A stretch of 38,298 nucleotides of DNA from assembly GCA_964609385.1 (NCBI GenBank), contig CAZSSM010000067.1, forward strand, positions 1 through 38,298, in the 5' to 3' direction. This DNA comes from CAZSSM01 sp964609385. Lineage in GTDB: Bacteria; Planctomycetota; Planctomycetia; Isosphaerales; Isosphaeraceae. The notes below the pieces were generated by a model. That model did no database searches. It saw only the letters and a program-made list of their open reading frames with translations, and had not been told where the DNA came from. Below are positions 1 to 7,767 of the stretch, in pieces. Position 1 is the stretch's first letter; every line of letters begins with the position of its first letter. The translations under genes and the position numbers were made by a program.

Positions 1-1230
1 GAGACCGGCGGGACCGTCGGCGACATCGAGAGCCTGCCGTTCCTGGAGGCGATCCGCCAGATCGCCCTCGACGTCGGCCGCGAGAACTGCCTCTACATCC
101 ACTTGACCCTCGTGCCCTATCTCAAGGCCGCGGGCGAACTCAAGACCAAGCCGACCCAGCACTCGGTCGGCGCCTTGCGTCAGATCGGCATCCAGCCCGA
201 CATCTTGATCTGTCGGACCGAACACCCGATCAGCTCCGAGGATCGCGAGAAGATCGGCTTGTTCTGCAACGTCGGCCGTGAGGCCGTCATCGAGGAGCGC
301 GACAAGGAATACAGCATCTACGAGGTCCCGCTCAGCCTGGTCGACAACCGGCTCGACCAGCTCATCGTCCGCCGCCTCGGCCTGAAGGCCGGCCGCCTCG
401 AGATCGACGATTGGCGCCAATTGGTCGATCGGATCCGGAATCCGGAGCAGGACGTGACGATCGCCGTCGTCGGCAAATACATCAAGCACCGCGATGCTTA
501 CAAATCGGTCTATGAGTCGCTCGATCACGCCGGGATTGCCCATCGCGCCCAGGTCATCGTCCGCCGGATCGAGTCCGACGAGTTGCACGATCGCAACGTG
601 GCCCAGGCGCTCAGCGGGGTCGACGGCCTGCTCGTGCCCGGCGGGTTCGGCCACCGCGGGATCGAGGGCAAGATCGCCGCGATCCGCCATGCCCGCCAGC
701 GGGGAATCCCCTTCTTCGGGATCTGCCTGGGCATGCAGTGCGCCACCATCGAGTTCGCCCGCAACGTCCTAGGGTTGGTCGAAGCCAACAGCATCGAGTT
801 CGACACGATGACCTCCGACCCGGTCATCCATCTCATGGAGTCACAGAAGCAGGTCACCCAGCGCGGAGGGACCATGCGCCTGGGCGCGTGGACTTGCCGG
901 GTCCGACCCGAGAGCCACGCCGCGCACGCCTATCGGGCCGAGACCGTCCGCGAGCGGCACCGGCACCGCTATGAGTTCAACAACGATTACCGGATCCGAT
1001 TTGCCGAACACGGCCTGCACGCCACCGGCACCACGCTCGACGACCTGCTCGTCGAGATCGTCGAGATCGACTCGGCGCTCCATCCGTGGTTCCTCGCCGT
1101 CCAGTTCCACCCCGAGTTCCTCTCCAAGCCCACGCGCCCGCACCCGCTCTTCCGCGAGTTCATCGCCGCCGCGCTGACCAATCGCCAACGGGTCCGCCAA
1201 GCCGTCGCCGCGACGGCCGTCGCCGATTGA
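1..1230 (+). CDS. pyrG: CTP synthase, C-terminal three quarters (5' end outside window)
   Basis: The reading frame is open from base 1 and gives 409 residues; CTP synthases are about 540 residues, so some 130 N-terminal residues lie upstream. The enzyme converts UTP to CTP using ammonia released from glutamine. The opening residues (ETGGTVGDIES, then PFLEAIRQ) are the conserved end of the synthetase domain's nucleotide site. The class I glutamine amidotransferase domain follows: GGFGHRGIEGK, the nucleophile elbow GICLGMQ with Cys at codon 242 of this fragment, and the His-Glu pair in FHPEFLSKP (codons 370 and 372). The C-terminus looks complete. The stop codon is one base before the nagA start, so the two are probably co-transcribed. 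A TTG at 103 lies inside the gene and is not a start. Confidence 0.97.
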   Translation, partial: ETGGTVGDIESLPFLEAIRQIALDVGRENCLYIHLTLVPYLKAAGELKTKPTQHSVGALRQIGIQPDILICRTEHPISSEDREKIGLFCNVGREAVIEERDKEYSIYEVPLSLVDNRLDQLIVRRLGLKAGRLEIDDWRQLVDRIRNPEQDVTIAVVGKYIKHRDAYKSVYESLDHAGIAHRAQVIVRRIESDELHDRNVAQALSGVDGLLVPGGFGHRGIEGKIAAIRHARQRGIPFFGICLGMQCATIEFARNVLGLVEANSIEFDTMTSDPVIHLMESQKQVTQRGGTMRLGAWTCRVRPESHAAHAYRAETVRERHRHRYEFNNDYRIRFAEHGLHATGTTLDDLLVEIVEIDSALHPWFLAVQFHPEFLSKPTRPHPLFREFIAAALTNRQRVRQAVAATAVAD

Positions 1231-1231
1231 T

Positions 1232-2380
1232 ATGAGCGAACCAGCAACCATCCTCGAAGGCCGGCACGTCGACGACGGCCGTGCGTTGGCGATCCGCATC
1301 GACGGCGACCGGATCGCCTCCGTCGAGCCGCTCGACGTCTCCGAGGCGTCCATGGACGACCTACCTTGGATCGCGCCTCGATTGATCGACATCCAGATCA
1401 ATGGGCGTTGGGGGATCTCGTTCTCGGACCCGGGCTTGACCGTCGACCAGGTCGCCGAGGTCGTCCGCGCCCAGCCCGCGATGGGGGTCGGGTGGATTTT
1501 CCCGACCTTGATCTCGGCCACCCGTGAGGCGACGATCCACGCGCTCCGGACCATCGATGCGGCCTGTCGGCGCTGGCCCGACGTCGACCGACGGGTCCTC
1601 GGGATCCACCTCGAAGGCCCTTACCTCTCGGACCTCGAAGGCTACCGGGGCGCCCATCCGGTCGAGGTCCTCCACGACCCCGACCTCGACGAGTTCGAGG
1701 CGTTCCGCAACGCCTCGGGCGACCGGATCCGGATCCTCACCCTGGCGCCCGAGCGGACCGGCTCGGCCGACTTGATCGCTCATGCCAGTCGCCTCGGGAT
1801 CCTCGTCGCATTGGGGCATACAAATATGAGAGGGCCCGATCTGTCCGCCGCCGTTGAGGCTGGGGCCCGCCTGAGCACGCACCTCGGCAACGGGATCCGT
1901 GATCCCCAACGGCGACATCCCAACCCGATCTGGCTCCAGGCGGCCGAGGACCGCCTGCACGCCTCGATGATCGCTGACGGGCACCACCTCGACCCCAGCA
2001 CGCTCCGCGTCCTCATCCGCGCCAAGACCCCGGCACGGACCGTTCTGGTCAGCGATGCCAGTCCCTTGGCGGGCCTCGAACCGGGCCGCTACGGCGATTG
2101 GGAGATCGCCACGGACGGACGGGTCGTCGTCGCCGGCACGCCCTATCTGGCGGGAGCCAACCGCGACCTTCTCGATGGCGTCGCCTTCGCCAAGCACCAT
2201 GCCGGACTGACCTTGTCCCAAGCCCTCGACCTCGCCATCGCCAACCCGGCTCGACTCCTCGGCCATGCCCGTCCAACGCTCGAGGTTGGTCAGCCAGCCG
2301 ATATCATGGTGTTTCACGCAATTGAATCCAACAAGCTCGAAGAGGGTTCATGCCCGATGCTTAGACTTGTCGAGATCTGA
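1232..2380 (+). CDS. nagA: N-acetylglucosamine-6-phosphate deacetylase
   Basis: This 382-residue amidohydrolase should remove acetate from GlcNAc-6-phosphate in amino-sugar or cell-wall recycling. It has the NagA signature set in order: the N-terminal strand LIDIQINGRWG, matching the QxNG form of E. coli-type NagA rather than an HxH site; HLEGP with metal-ligand Glu128; GHT with His196; STHLGNG with His217; DGHH with His251; and the catalytic Asp275 in VSDA. The HLFNAM motif common in the family is altered to HLGNGI, so substrate preference could differ. The ATG lies one base after the pyrG stop. A tail of about 20 residues after the family's usual end (GQPADIMVF) is unremarkable. Family assignment is firm; substrate is inferred. 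Confidence 0.9.
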   Translation: MSEPATILEGRHVDDGRALAIRIDGDRIASVEPLDVSEASMDDLPWIAPRLIDIQINGRWGISFSDPGLTVDQVAEVVRAQPAMGVGWIFPTLISATREATIHALRTIDAACRRWPDVDRRVLGIHLEGPYLSDLEGYRGAHPVEVLHDPDLDEFEAFRNASGDRIRILTLAPERTGSADLIAHASRLGILVALGHTNMRGPDLSAAVEAGARLSTHLGNGIRDPQRRHPNPIWLQAAEDRLHASMIADGHHLDPSTLRVLIRAKTPARTVLVSDASPLAGLEPGRYGDWEIATDGRVVVAGTPYLAGANRDLLDGVAFAKHHAGLTLSQALDLAIANPARLLGHARPTLEVGQPADIMVFHAIESNKLEEGSCPMLRLVEI

Positions 2381-2870
2381 ACGTTTCTCATGGAAATTGG
2401 GCTTCTCTGAAGCGGTTCGCGATTTGATCCCTGGATTCGAGGCTCCTGAGAAGAGTCCGTGAAGGCGGCGTTCTCCCTTCGAGATCGGTCGATATGGACG
2501 TCGGACGCGATTTCGGCCGGGTCTTTCCGGCCAATTGAGCCACTCGATGCGGGGTCGCAGCCGTTACAATCGGAACGGGAAACCGGCCTCAGCGCATGCG
2601 AAACCATCACCGTCCATTCTATTAAAAATGGTCGATATCTCGATCCGTATGATCCCGGATTGCCAAAGAGTTTCCGCTCCTCGCGGGCGTGCGGACCCGT
2701 CTTCGGTCCAGATCCGCTCCGGCGCCCCGTTTCGCCTGGGTCTGACGATCGACATGGGCATCGCTTCGACGACCGACGCGGTGACCCGGCCCCACGGATG
2801 GTGGGCCGGACGCGACGTCCGGTCCGATGCGCACGCGACCGCCCGGCGGTGCTCCGGGGCGCCGAACGTC
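2381..2870. other. Gene-poor stretch after nagA
   Basis: No convincing gene is visible. Open frames on both strands (for example 2459-3085 plus and 2314-3039 minus) read as arginine/serine/proline-rich strings with no domain. A short inverted repeat (CCATT...AATGG near 2613-2631) sits in a locally AT-rich patch but has no U-tract. This is the 3' side of two converging genes, so a terminator is expected here but not clearly seen. Confidence 0.5.
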
Positions 2871-3794
2871 TCATTCGCGCTTCGGCAGCGTGCGTCCCGT
2901 CGACGCGATCGCCCCGAGTCTCCGGAAGCCTTGGGGACTCGTTGGGGATGAAGGCGACGTCCATCGCGCGGCCCATCCGACGGGGAACGGGCCGACGTCG
3001 GCTCCTCCGCCCCGAAGCGCGATCAGGCCGGCCCGCCAACGGAAGGCCAGACGGATCAGCCAGCGGATCACCCCGATCAGGATGAGACCGGCCAGCGCGA
3101 CGGGAATCAACGCGACGACCACCACGATCAGTGCGAGCAATAGGAGTGTCGCGATCGTGTTGGCGATTAGGACCATGATGATCGCCGCGAGCGACGGATC
3201 CGGCCTCGAGGCGTGCGCCCGATCGGTGATCGGGGTCGGCTCATCGGGTGGGATTCGTTGCTCGGGACGATCCGAGGGGATCGTCGCGGGCGCTCGACCT
3301 TCAGATGTCGGTCCACTCACCGCGTCAGTCGAACGTCTCGACGGATGGGTCTCGTAGACCCAGGGGGGTCGCGAGCCGATGACGATCTCGATCGGCGCTT
3401 CCTCAACGACCATCCAGACCAAAGATGGGCACGTCGATGGACTGTCGGTATCGGCTCGGTCCGATTCGCGAGGTTCACGAGGAGGGTCGTCCGGTTCGGG
3501 TTTGCACAAGTCCGAGTCGAACGCATCGTCTCCGAAGTCATCGAGATCCTCATCATCCTCGTGGTCGTCTTCGGCGCCGTGAGCTTCCTGGAGGGCTTCC
3601 TTGAATGCCATGAAGAAGGCGGCGTGCGGGTCGGGGATCCCTTGGTGCGCGGTCGCCCGGCCGATTTCCATCCAGCGCAGCAGGGTTGGTTTCCTGATGC
3701 CGGCGTCGACGCAGGCCTGATCGAACGATCGTCCTGAGCGGATCGCTGCACAGATCGCGAGGGTGATCGCTCGATTCGGGACCGCCACGTCCAT
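2871..3794 (-). CDS. HTH-like N-terminus joined to a C-terminal membrane segment, function unknown
   Basis: The 307-residue product has three parts. Residues about 8-72 resemble the helix-turn-helix region of phage terminase small subunits and related HTH proteins (AICAAIRSGRSFDQACVDAG, then a recognition-helix-like RKPTLLRWMEIG and a helical tail MAFKEALQEA). Residues about 73-200 are acidic and proline-rich, hence probably disordered. Residues about 202-250 are strongly hydrophobic with a Pro break and look like two membrane helices, followed by a basic tail. ATG 3794 was chosen because AGGA lies nine bases upstream; ATG 3869 and TTG 3881 in the same frame lack a Shine-Dalgarno. If the HTH binds DNA it would do so tethered to the membrane, which is inference. 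No neighbour suggests an operon. Confidence 0.65.
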   Translation of the reverse strand: MDVAVPNRAITLAICAAIRSGRSFDQACVDAGIRKPTLLRWMEIGRATAHQGIPDPHAAFFMAFKEALQEAHGAEDDHEDDEDLDDFGDDAFDSDLCKPEPDDPPREPRESDRADTDSPSTCPSLVWMVVEEAPIEIVIGSRPPWVYETHPSRRSTDAVSGPTSEGRAPATIPSDRPEQRIPPDEPTPITDRAHASRPDPSLAAIIMVLIANTIATLLLLALIVVVVALIPVALAGLILIGVIRWLIRLAFRWRAGLIALRGGGADVGPFPVGWAARWTSPSSPTSPQGFRRLGAIASTGRTLPKRE

Positions 3795-4350
3795 CCCGGA
3801 CAATCCTCGCGACGCGCAGGAGCCGACCGGCGGACCCGTCACGCCCGCGCGCAACGATCGACCCACCATAAATAGGATCAAGCGATCGCGCGCGGACGTT
3901 CATGGGTTTTTCTCCGACGCTCCTCCGATTCGGCTCGACCCGCCTTTCGATCGATTCGATCGTCGCGACCCGCCGATCTCGAGCGATCCAATCGGGGCAC
4001 TGAGGTTATGATTAAAATGAACACACCAAGATGATTAGACTCAGAGGCGAACCCATCCAGGATGTCGGGCTTCGCGGCGCAACGGGGCTCGAGCGAGTAT
4101 CGATGGCACACCCGGGCTCAGTCTCTTTTCGACCGGACCACCGCTTGGGTGGCTGGGGACTGGCCCGCTTTGGGGCCAGACCCCGGTTCCGATGGATCCG
4201 GGTTGGCCGACCGTCCAGGGGCAGGGTCTGCCATCTCGAGCGATCGTCCCCGGGGTCTGCTCGCTGCGCTTCGCAGTCCCCAGCCACCCGACGCTGAGTC
4301 CCTAAGATAAGATCAATCGATTGTGACCCTTGTTCAAGGAGATCGGGACG
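3795..4350. other. Intergenic stretch between divergent genes
   Basis: This divergent region separates the HTH-membrane gene from the alpha/beta hydrolase gene. It contains a short AT-rich patch near 4008-4036 (possible promoter material, no clear hexamer pair) and the inverted-repeat element at 4147-4289. The long minus-strand open frame spanning 4012-5316 is antisense to the hydrolase and has no recognisable domain. Confidence 0.5.
4147..4289. repeat. 16-bp perfect inverted repeat bounding a GC-rich 143-bp element
   Basis: GGGTGGCTGGGGACTG at 4147-4162 is the exact reverse complement of 4274-4289. The 111 bases between contain smaller self-complementary pieces: GGGGCCAGACCCC just inside the left arm, and CTGCGCTTCGCAG (4264-4276) just inside the right arm. 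The whole could fold as a long hairpin or be a small non-coding palindromic element of the REP/MITE kind. No transposase and no obvious target-site duplication is seen, so the mobile nature is not established. Confidence 0.6.
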
Positions 4351-5286
4351 ATGGCGAAAATTGTTTATATTCACGGGATCGACAACCAACGCGAGTCGGA
4401 GGACCTGATCGAGAAGGACTGGACCCCCGCGCTGGCCGGTGGGATCCGCCTGGCCGGCGACGGCGCTTTGGCCGATCGGCTCCTGCTTCCGAGGTCGGAG
4501 CCCGACGCGATCGAATGTCGGGCGGCCTATTATGGGCATCTGTTTCGGTCGCCCGATGACCGGATGAGCGGCGCTGAGGATCTGCGCGACCTCTCTCCCG
4601 AGCGGACCGAAATCGCTGAGGCGATCGTCCTCGAATGGCTCGAACGGGTCGCCGAGCGTGCCCCGTCGGGATCCGCCGACGCCCAGCAGGCCCAGCGCAC
4701 GTTGGACATCCTCCGCGAGCCCGAGCAAGCGGGGGCGATGGGACATGGGAACGTCCTCCGTGAAGCGCTCCGGACGCTCTCTCGGGTTTCGTGGCTGGCC
4801 AAGCCGGGAATGGGGGTTGTCAAGCGGTTCTATAAGGCTCTCGACCAAGTCACCCGCTATCTGACCGACGAGGCGATTCGGGAGCAGGTCCAACAGATCG
4901 TGTCCGACCTGGTCACGTCGGAGACGCGGGTGATCATCGGGCACTCGCTCGGGTCGGTCGTGGCGTATGAGGCGGCCCATCAGCTCAAGGGTCCGCTCCC
5001 CCTGCTGGTCACCCTGGGCTCGCCGCTGGGCCTGCGGACGATCGTGACCGAGCGGCTCCGCCCCGCGCCGTCGTTCCCGACCCACGTGACGACCTGGCTG
5101 AACGTCGCCAACCTCGAGGACGTCGTCGCCGCCGAACCCGACCTCCGGTCCCGCTTCGCGGCCGATCTCCCCGGGTCCTCCCGGTTCGAAGGCGTCCGCT
5201 TCACCGAGCCGAAGGACCCCCATCGTGTCGAGACCTACCTCGGCCGGGAACCAGTCGGTCGCGAAGCCATTCAAGCGCTGAGCTGA
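4351..5286 (+). CDS. Alpha/beta-hydrolase fold protein, putative serine hydrolase
   Basis: The 311-residue product has an alpha/beta-hydrolase pattern: an N-terminal strand ending in YIHGIDNQ (HG oxyanion-hole region), and the nucleophile elbow GHSLGS with Ser199, followed by a strand and LVTLGSPLG as in lipase/esterase-like hydrolases. A candidate His lies near the C-terminus (DPHRVETYL). ATG 4351 is preferred because AAGGAG lies nine bases upstream; an in-frame TTG at 4330 lies at that site and cannot use it. No signal peptide or membrane segment is visible, so it should be cytoplasmic. Its last 86 bases overlap, tail to tail, the 3' end of the caspase-NTPase gene on the other strand. Substrate unknown. 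Confidence 0.85.
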   Translation: MAKIVYIHGIDNQRESEDLIEKDWTPALAGGIRLAGDGALADRLLLPRSEPDAIECRAAYYGHLFRSPDDRMSGAEDLRDLSPERTEIAEAIVLEWLERVAERAPSGSADAQQAQRTLDILREPEQAGAMGHGNVLREALRTLSRVSWLAKPGMGVVKRFYKALDQVTRYLTDEAIREQVQQIVSDLVTSETRVIIGHSLGSVVAYEAAHQLKGPLPLLVTLGSPLGLRTIVTERLRPAPSFPTHVTTWLNVANLEDVVAAEPDLRSRFAADLPGSSRFEGVRFTEPKDPHRVETYLGREPVGREAIQALS

Positions 5287-6328
5287 ACCATCCAGGCTTT
5301 GATATATATGAATCATGTGTTTGATTTTGATTGATGTTCAGGCCGCCCAAGAGCTGATCAATCTGACCGACAAGAGGAAAGTCTGGACCAAATCGCGCGA
5401 TCGCCAATTCCCTTGCTTTCAAGAAATGTGAACGCCCTCGCTCAGGCTCGGCGCATTGGATTGCGTAAAAACCCAGAAGGGCTCTTGTGTTGAGTGTGTC
5501 GGGATGGTCGACCCCGAGGAGGCGTTTTTGGTCGGGTAGCAAGTCTTGGAACTGCTCCAAGGCGGCCCTCGCATCGCCGGTCTGGCCGGTCCAGNNNNNN
5601 NNNNNNNNNNNNNNNNNNNNNNNNNNNNNNNNNNNNNNNNNNNNNNNNNNNNNNNNNNNNNNNNNNNNNNNNNNNNNNNNNNNNNNNNNNNNNNGCTCCA
5701 AGGCGGCCCTCGCATCGCCGGTCTGGCCGGTCCAGAAGGCGGCATGACCCCGCAAGACGAGAATCGACTCCTCATCTTCTCTGCGATGCTTGCGAAACAG
5801 GTCGAGCCATTTGGTCCAGCGGTCCAGATTTTCCCTCGGGATTCGGGATTCTCGCGATACCAGCGATCGCTTCGTTCCATCGATCTCATTGAGGGCCCAG
5901 TGATGCTCGGCCTCGTTGAGGAACGCATATCTATGGAGGTCGTCGTCCGGCTCGTGCTGATCTTGCGGGGCGAGGTCCCGTAACCCATCGAGAATGGCTC
6001 GATGTCCGGATTGGGGAGAGACGCTGTAGTCGCGATTCGTGGCACAGGTCAGCGACTCGGCGAAGGTCTCGTGGAACAGACCCACTCGTTCGGTATCGGA
6101 GTCGGGGTCCGCCCGCACGACCAGGCCGCGGAGGTGTGCCAGCACGTCCCGAACGGCTTCGGGCGACGCGGGGCCATCGAGCGACCCGCTCGCGTGAACC
6201 AAGAGGGGAAGCGGCAACGCCGATCCCGAACCCACGACGGCCAGGGGTTCGAGGATCGGTCGGTACCGCGTGATCCAATTGTCCGCAGCCCCCGCCTGGC
6301 CGAGCAGCGTGGCGTAAGCGTCACCGAC
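5201..6328 (-). CDS. Caspase-NTPase-TPR protein, C-terminal part (shifted frame, contains assembly gap)
   Basis: This frame continues the protein begun at 7680 after a frameshift near 6328. It opens without a start codon at VGDAYATLLGQAG and runs through a helical region typical of STAND-type NTPases (RPILEPLAVV, DVLAHLRGLVVRA, VGLFHETFAESL). It then reaches tetratricopeptide-like sequence: FWTGQTGDARAALE, followed by DLLPDQKRLLGVDHPDTLNTR, the pattern of TPR repeats attached to bacterial NTPases. The 100-N gap falls exactly in the TPR motif and the motif occurs on both sides. Both sides are in the same frame as drawn, but the real length is unknown. The last about 28 codons overlap the convergent hydrolase gene. 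TPRs in this position usually serve as the sensing or partner-binding end. Confidence 0.75.
   Translation of the reverse strand, partial: VGDAYATLLGQAGAADNWITRYRPILEPLAVVGSGSALPLPLLVHASGSLDGPASPEAVRDVLAHLRGLVVRADPDSDTERVGLFHETFAESLTCATNRDYSVSPQSGHRAILDGLRDLAPQDQHEPDDDLHRYAFLNEAEHHWALNEIDGTKRSLVSRESRIPRENLDRWTKWLDLFRKHRREDEESILVLRGHAAFWTGQTGDARAALEXXXXXXXXXXXXXXXXXXXXXXXXXXXXXXXXXXWTGQTGDARAALEQFQDLLPDQKRLLGVDHPDTLNTRALLGFYAIQCAEPERGRSHFLKARELAIARFGPDFPLVGQIDQLLGGLNINQNQTHDSYISKPGWFSSALEWLRDRLVPGRGRSRHDGGPSAR
5595..5694. other. Assembly gap of 100 N flanked by identical 41-base sequences
   Basis: Exactly 100 N are present, the conventional size for a gap of unknown length. The 41 bases before the gap (5554-5594) are identical to the 41 bases after it (5695-5735). 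Either the two contigs simply overlap and should be merged, which would remove 141 bases and leave one continuous TPR unit, or the gap hides several near-identical tandem TPR units that the assembler could not resolve. Confidence 0.95.
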
Positions 6329-7680
6329 TGCGCATCCTCTGCGACGCGACGACCACGGAGGTAGTCCGTGATGATCTCTTCTGGCGTCTTATCCAGTCGT
6401 ATCGTGTGCCCGAGAGGACAGTTGGGCGTCTCGGGACGCGCGGAGATCACCAGACGGACGTGCTCGGGGCGCGCCTCGAAGTCTTCGACAATCGCCCGTC
6501 GCATCGACTCGTTGGCCTGGTCGAGACCATCCAATACGATGCGGACCTCGACCCCATCGGGCAGATAACCCAATGGTCGCACGACTCGAAGCGGCAGGAA
6601 GTCGAGCCGGTCTCGCTGTTCCTCCGGCACATCCCTCTCGAACGCCGCAATCGCCTCAGAAAATTCGGGCAACGAACGCTCCAACTGCGTGGCCAGGTCC
6701 TTGGCGAGCATCTGCTTGTTGGTCGTTTCCTCAAGGAGGGCGATGGCGTGGGAGAATCCTTCCGGGACATAGCCCCGAGTCATCTCCGGACGGGCCAACG
6801 CGGCCATCAGCGCCGTCTTGCCGACGCCCGCGTTGCCCGTCAGCACGACCAGCGGATGAGCCTGCGTGGCCGCGACGAGAGCATCGAGCTGTGGGGTGGG
6901 TTCGAAATACCAGGTGCGTTCCAGGATCTGCTGCTTGCCCGGACTGTCCTTCCAAAAGAGATCGCCGGGATCATGAGCCTGGTTGCGACCCAGATGGAAC
7001 TGCTCGGTCGAGACGTTCCCCTCCACGCACTGCGCGGGGTGACCGCTGTTTCGTTCCAAGAAGTCTCGGAGATCCCGCGCGAGGATCCGGTCACCGCTGA
7101 GTTCGGGGGCGCCCCGATCCAGGACCTCGATCAGGGCATCGGTTAACGGAGCCTTCGCCGTTGCTCGATCATCGGTCGATGCGAGGACGGAAAACCGATT
7201 GTTGTGTCGTAAGTCCCGGATGATCCGCTCGGTCACTTGCCACGTCCCTGCGCCCGCGTGACACGCATCGAGGAGGATCTGCAGGTTGAGGTTCGAGCGC
7301 CCGTCGGTGACCCCTTCGAGGAAGTGGGCGAAGTTGATCTTCTTGTCGGGATCCGAATCGTCCGCATCCCGAGGCATCAGATAGAACTGTCCGCTCTGCT
7401 CGTCCGGAAAAACCCCATGCCCGATATAGGCGAGGATCAGGGTTGCTTCCGCCTGGTGGGCCTCGATGATCGCCCGCTTCATCGCGGCGCGGGTTTCCTC
7501 AACGGTTGGATCGATGAAGAGGCCAGGTTTATCGCCATTGCTAACACTTGACCCCTCGCATCCGCCCGGTCCCGGAGCGAGCATCAGCGCGTGCAGCCGC
7601 TCGGCAACCTTGGGCAGGAAGGTTAGGCGGTTAAGGCGTTCGCACTGCGTCCCGATCACCAGGAGGCGCCGAGGGGGCAT
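6326..7680 (-). CDS. Caspase-like peptidase fused to a STAND-type NTPase, N-terminal part (frameshift at its 3' end)
   Basis: The first about 220 residues are a caspase-fold (peptidase C14-like) domain: LVIGTQ near the start, catalytic His88 in YIGHGVF and Cys140 in LLDACHAG. A P-loop NTPase follows, with Walker A GNAGVGKT (282-289) and Walker B IVLDGLDQ (381-388), then a sensor-like LVISARPE. Homology stops at about residue 450 (DYLRGRRVAEDAQ). The same frame stays open to 6049 but reads as low-complexity Arg/Ser/Pro, while the expected continuation appears in another frame from 6328. ATG 7680 has GGAG seven bases upstream. Such caspase-NTPase-TPR proteins are often proposed to act in stress or anti-phage cell suicide; that role is inference here. 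Both catalytic residues and the P-loop are intact. Confidence 0.85.
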
Positions 7681-7767
7681 CCCGAGGCTCCGATCTCACC
7701 GAGGTCGATCCACGTCATCAGCGACAACCGTCTCGGGTATCGATGATAACGTGGAGGCCCCGGGTGG

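Noticed and set aside
1361..2317. 318-codon minus-strand open frame
   Set aside because: It mirrors nagA and has no domain; high GC makes antisense frames stay open.
2459..3085. 208-codon plus-strand open frame
   Set aside because: Its translation is an Arg/Ser/Pro-rich string with no hydrophobic core or motif, and its end overlaps the membrane-segment coding region on the other strand.
4012..5316. 434-codon minus-strand open frame
   Set aside because: It is antisense to the alpha/beta hydrolase, which has a Shine-Dalgarno and a GHSLG motif. The minus frame is Gly/Arg/Asp-rich with no domain.
5554..5735. Repeat flanking the gap as a CRISPR-like or insertion duplication
   Set aside because: There are only two copies, both encoding the same TPR residues in the same frame. 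Contig overlap or TPR repetition explains them.
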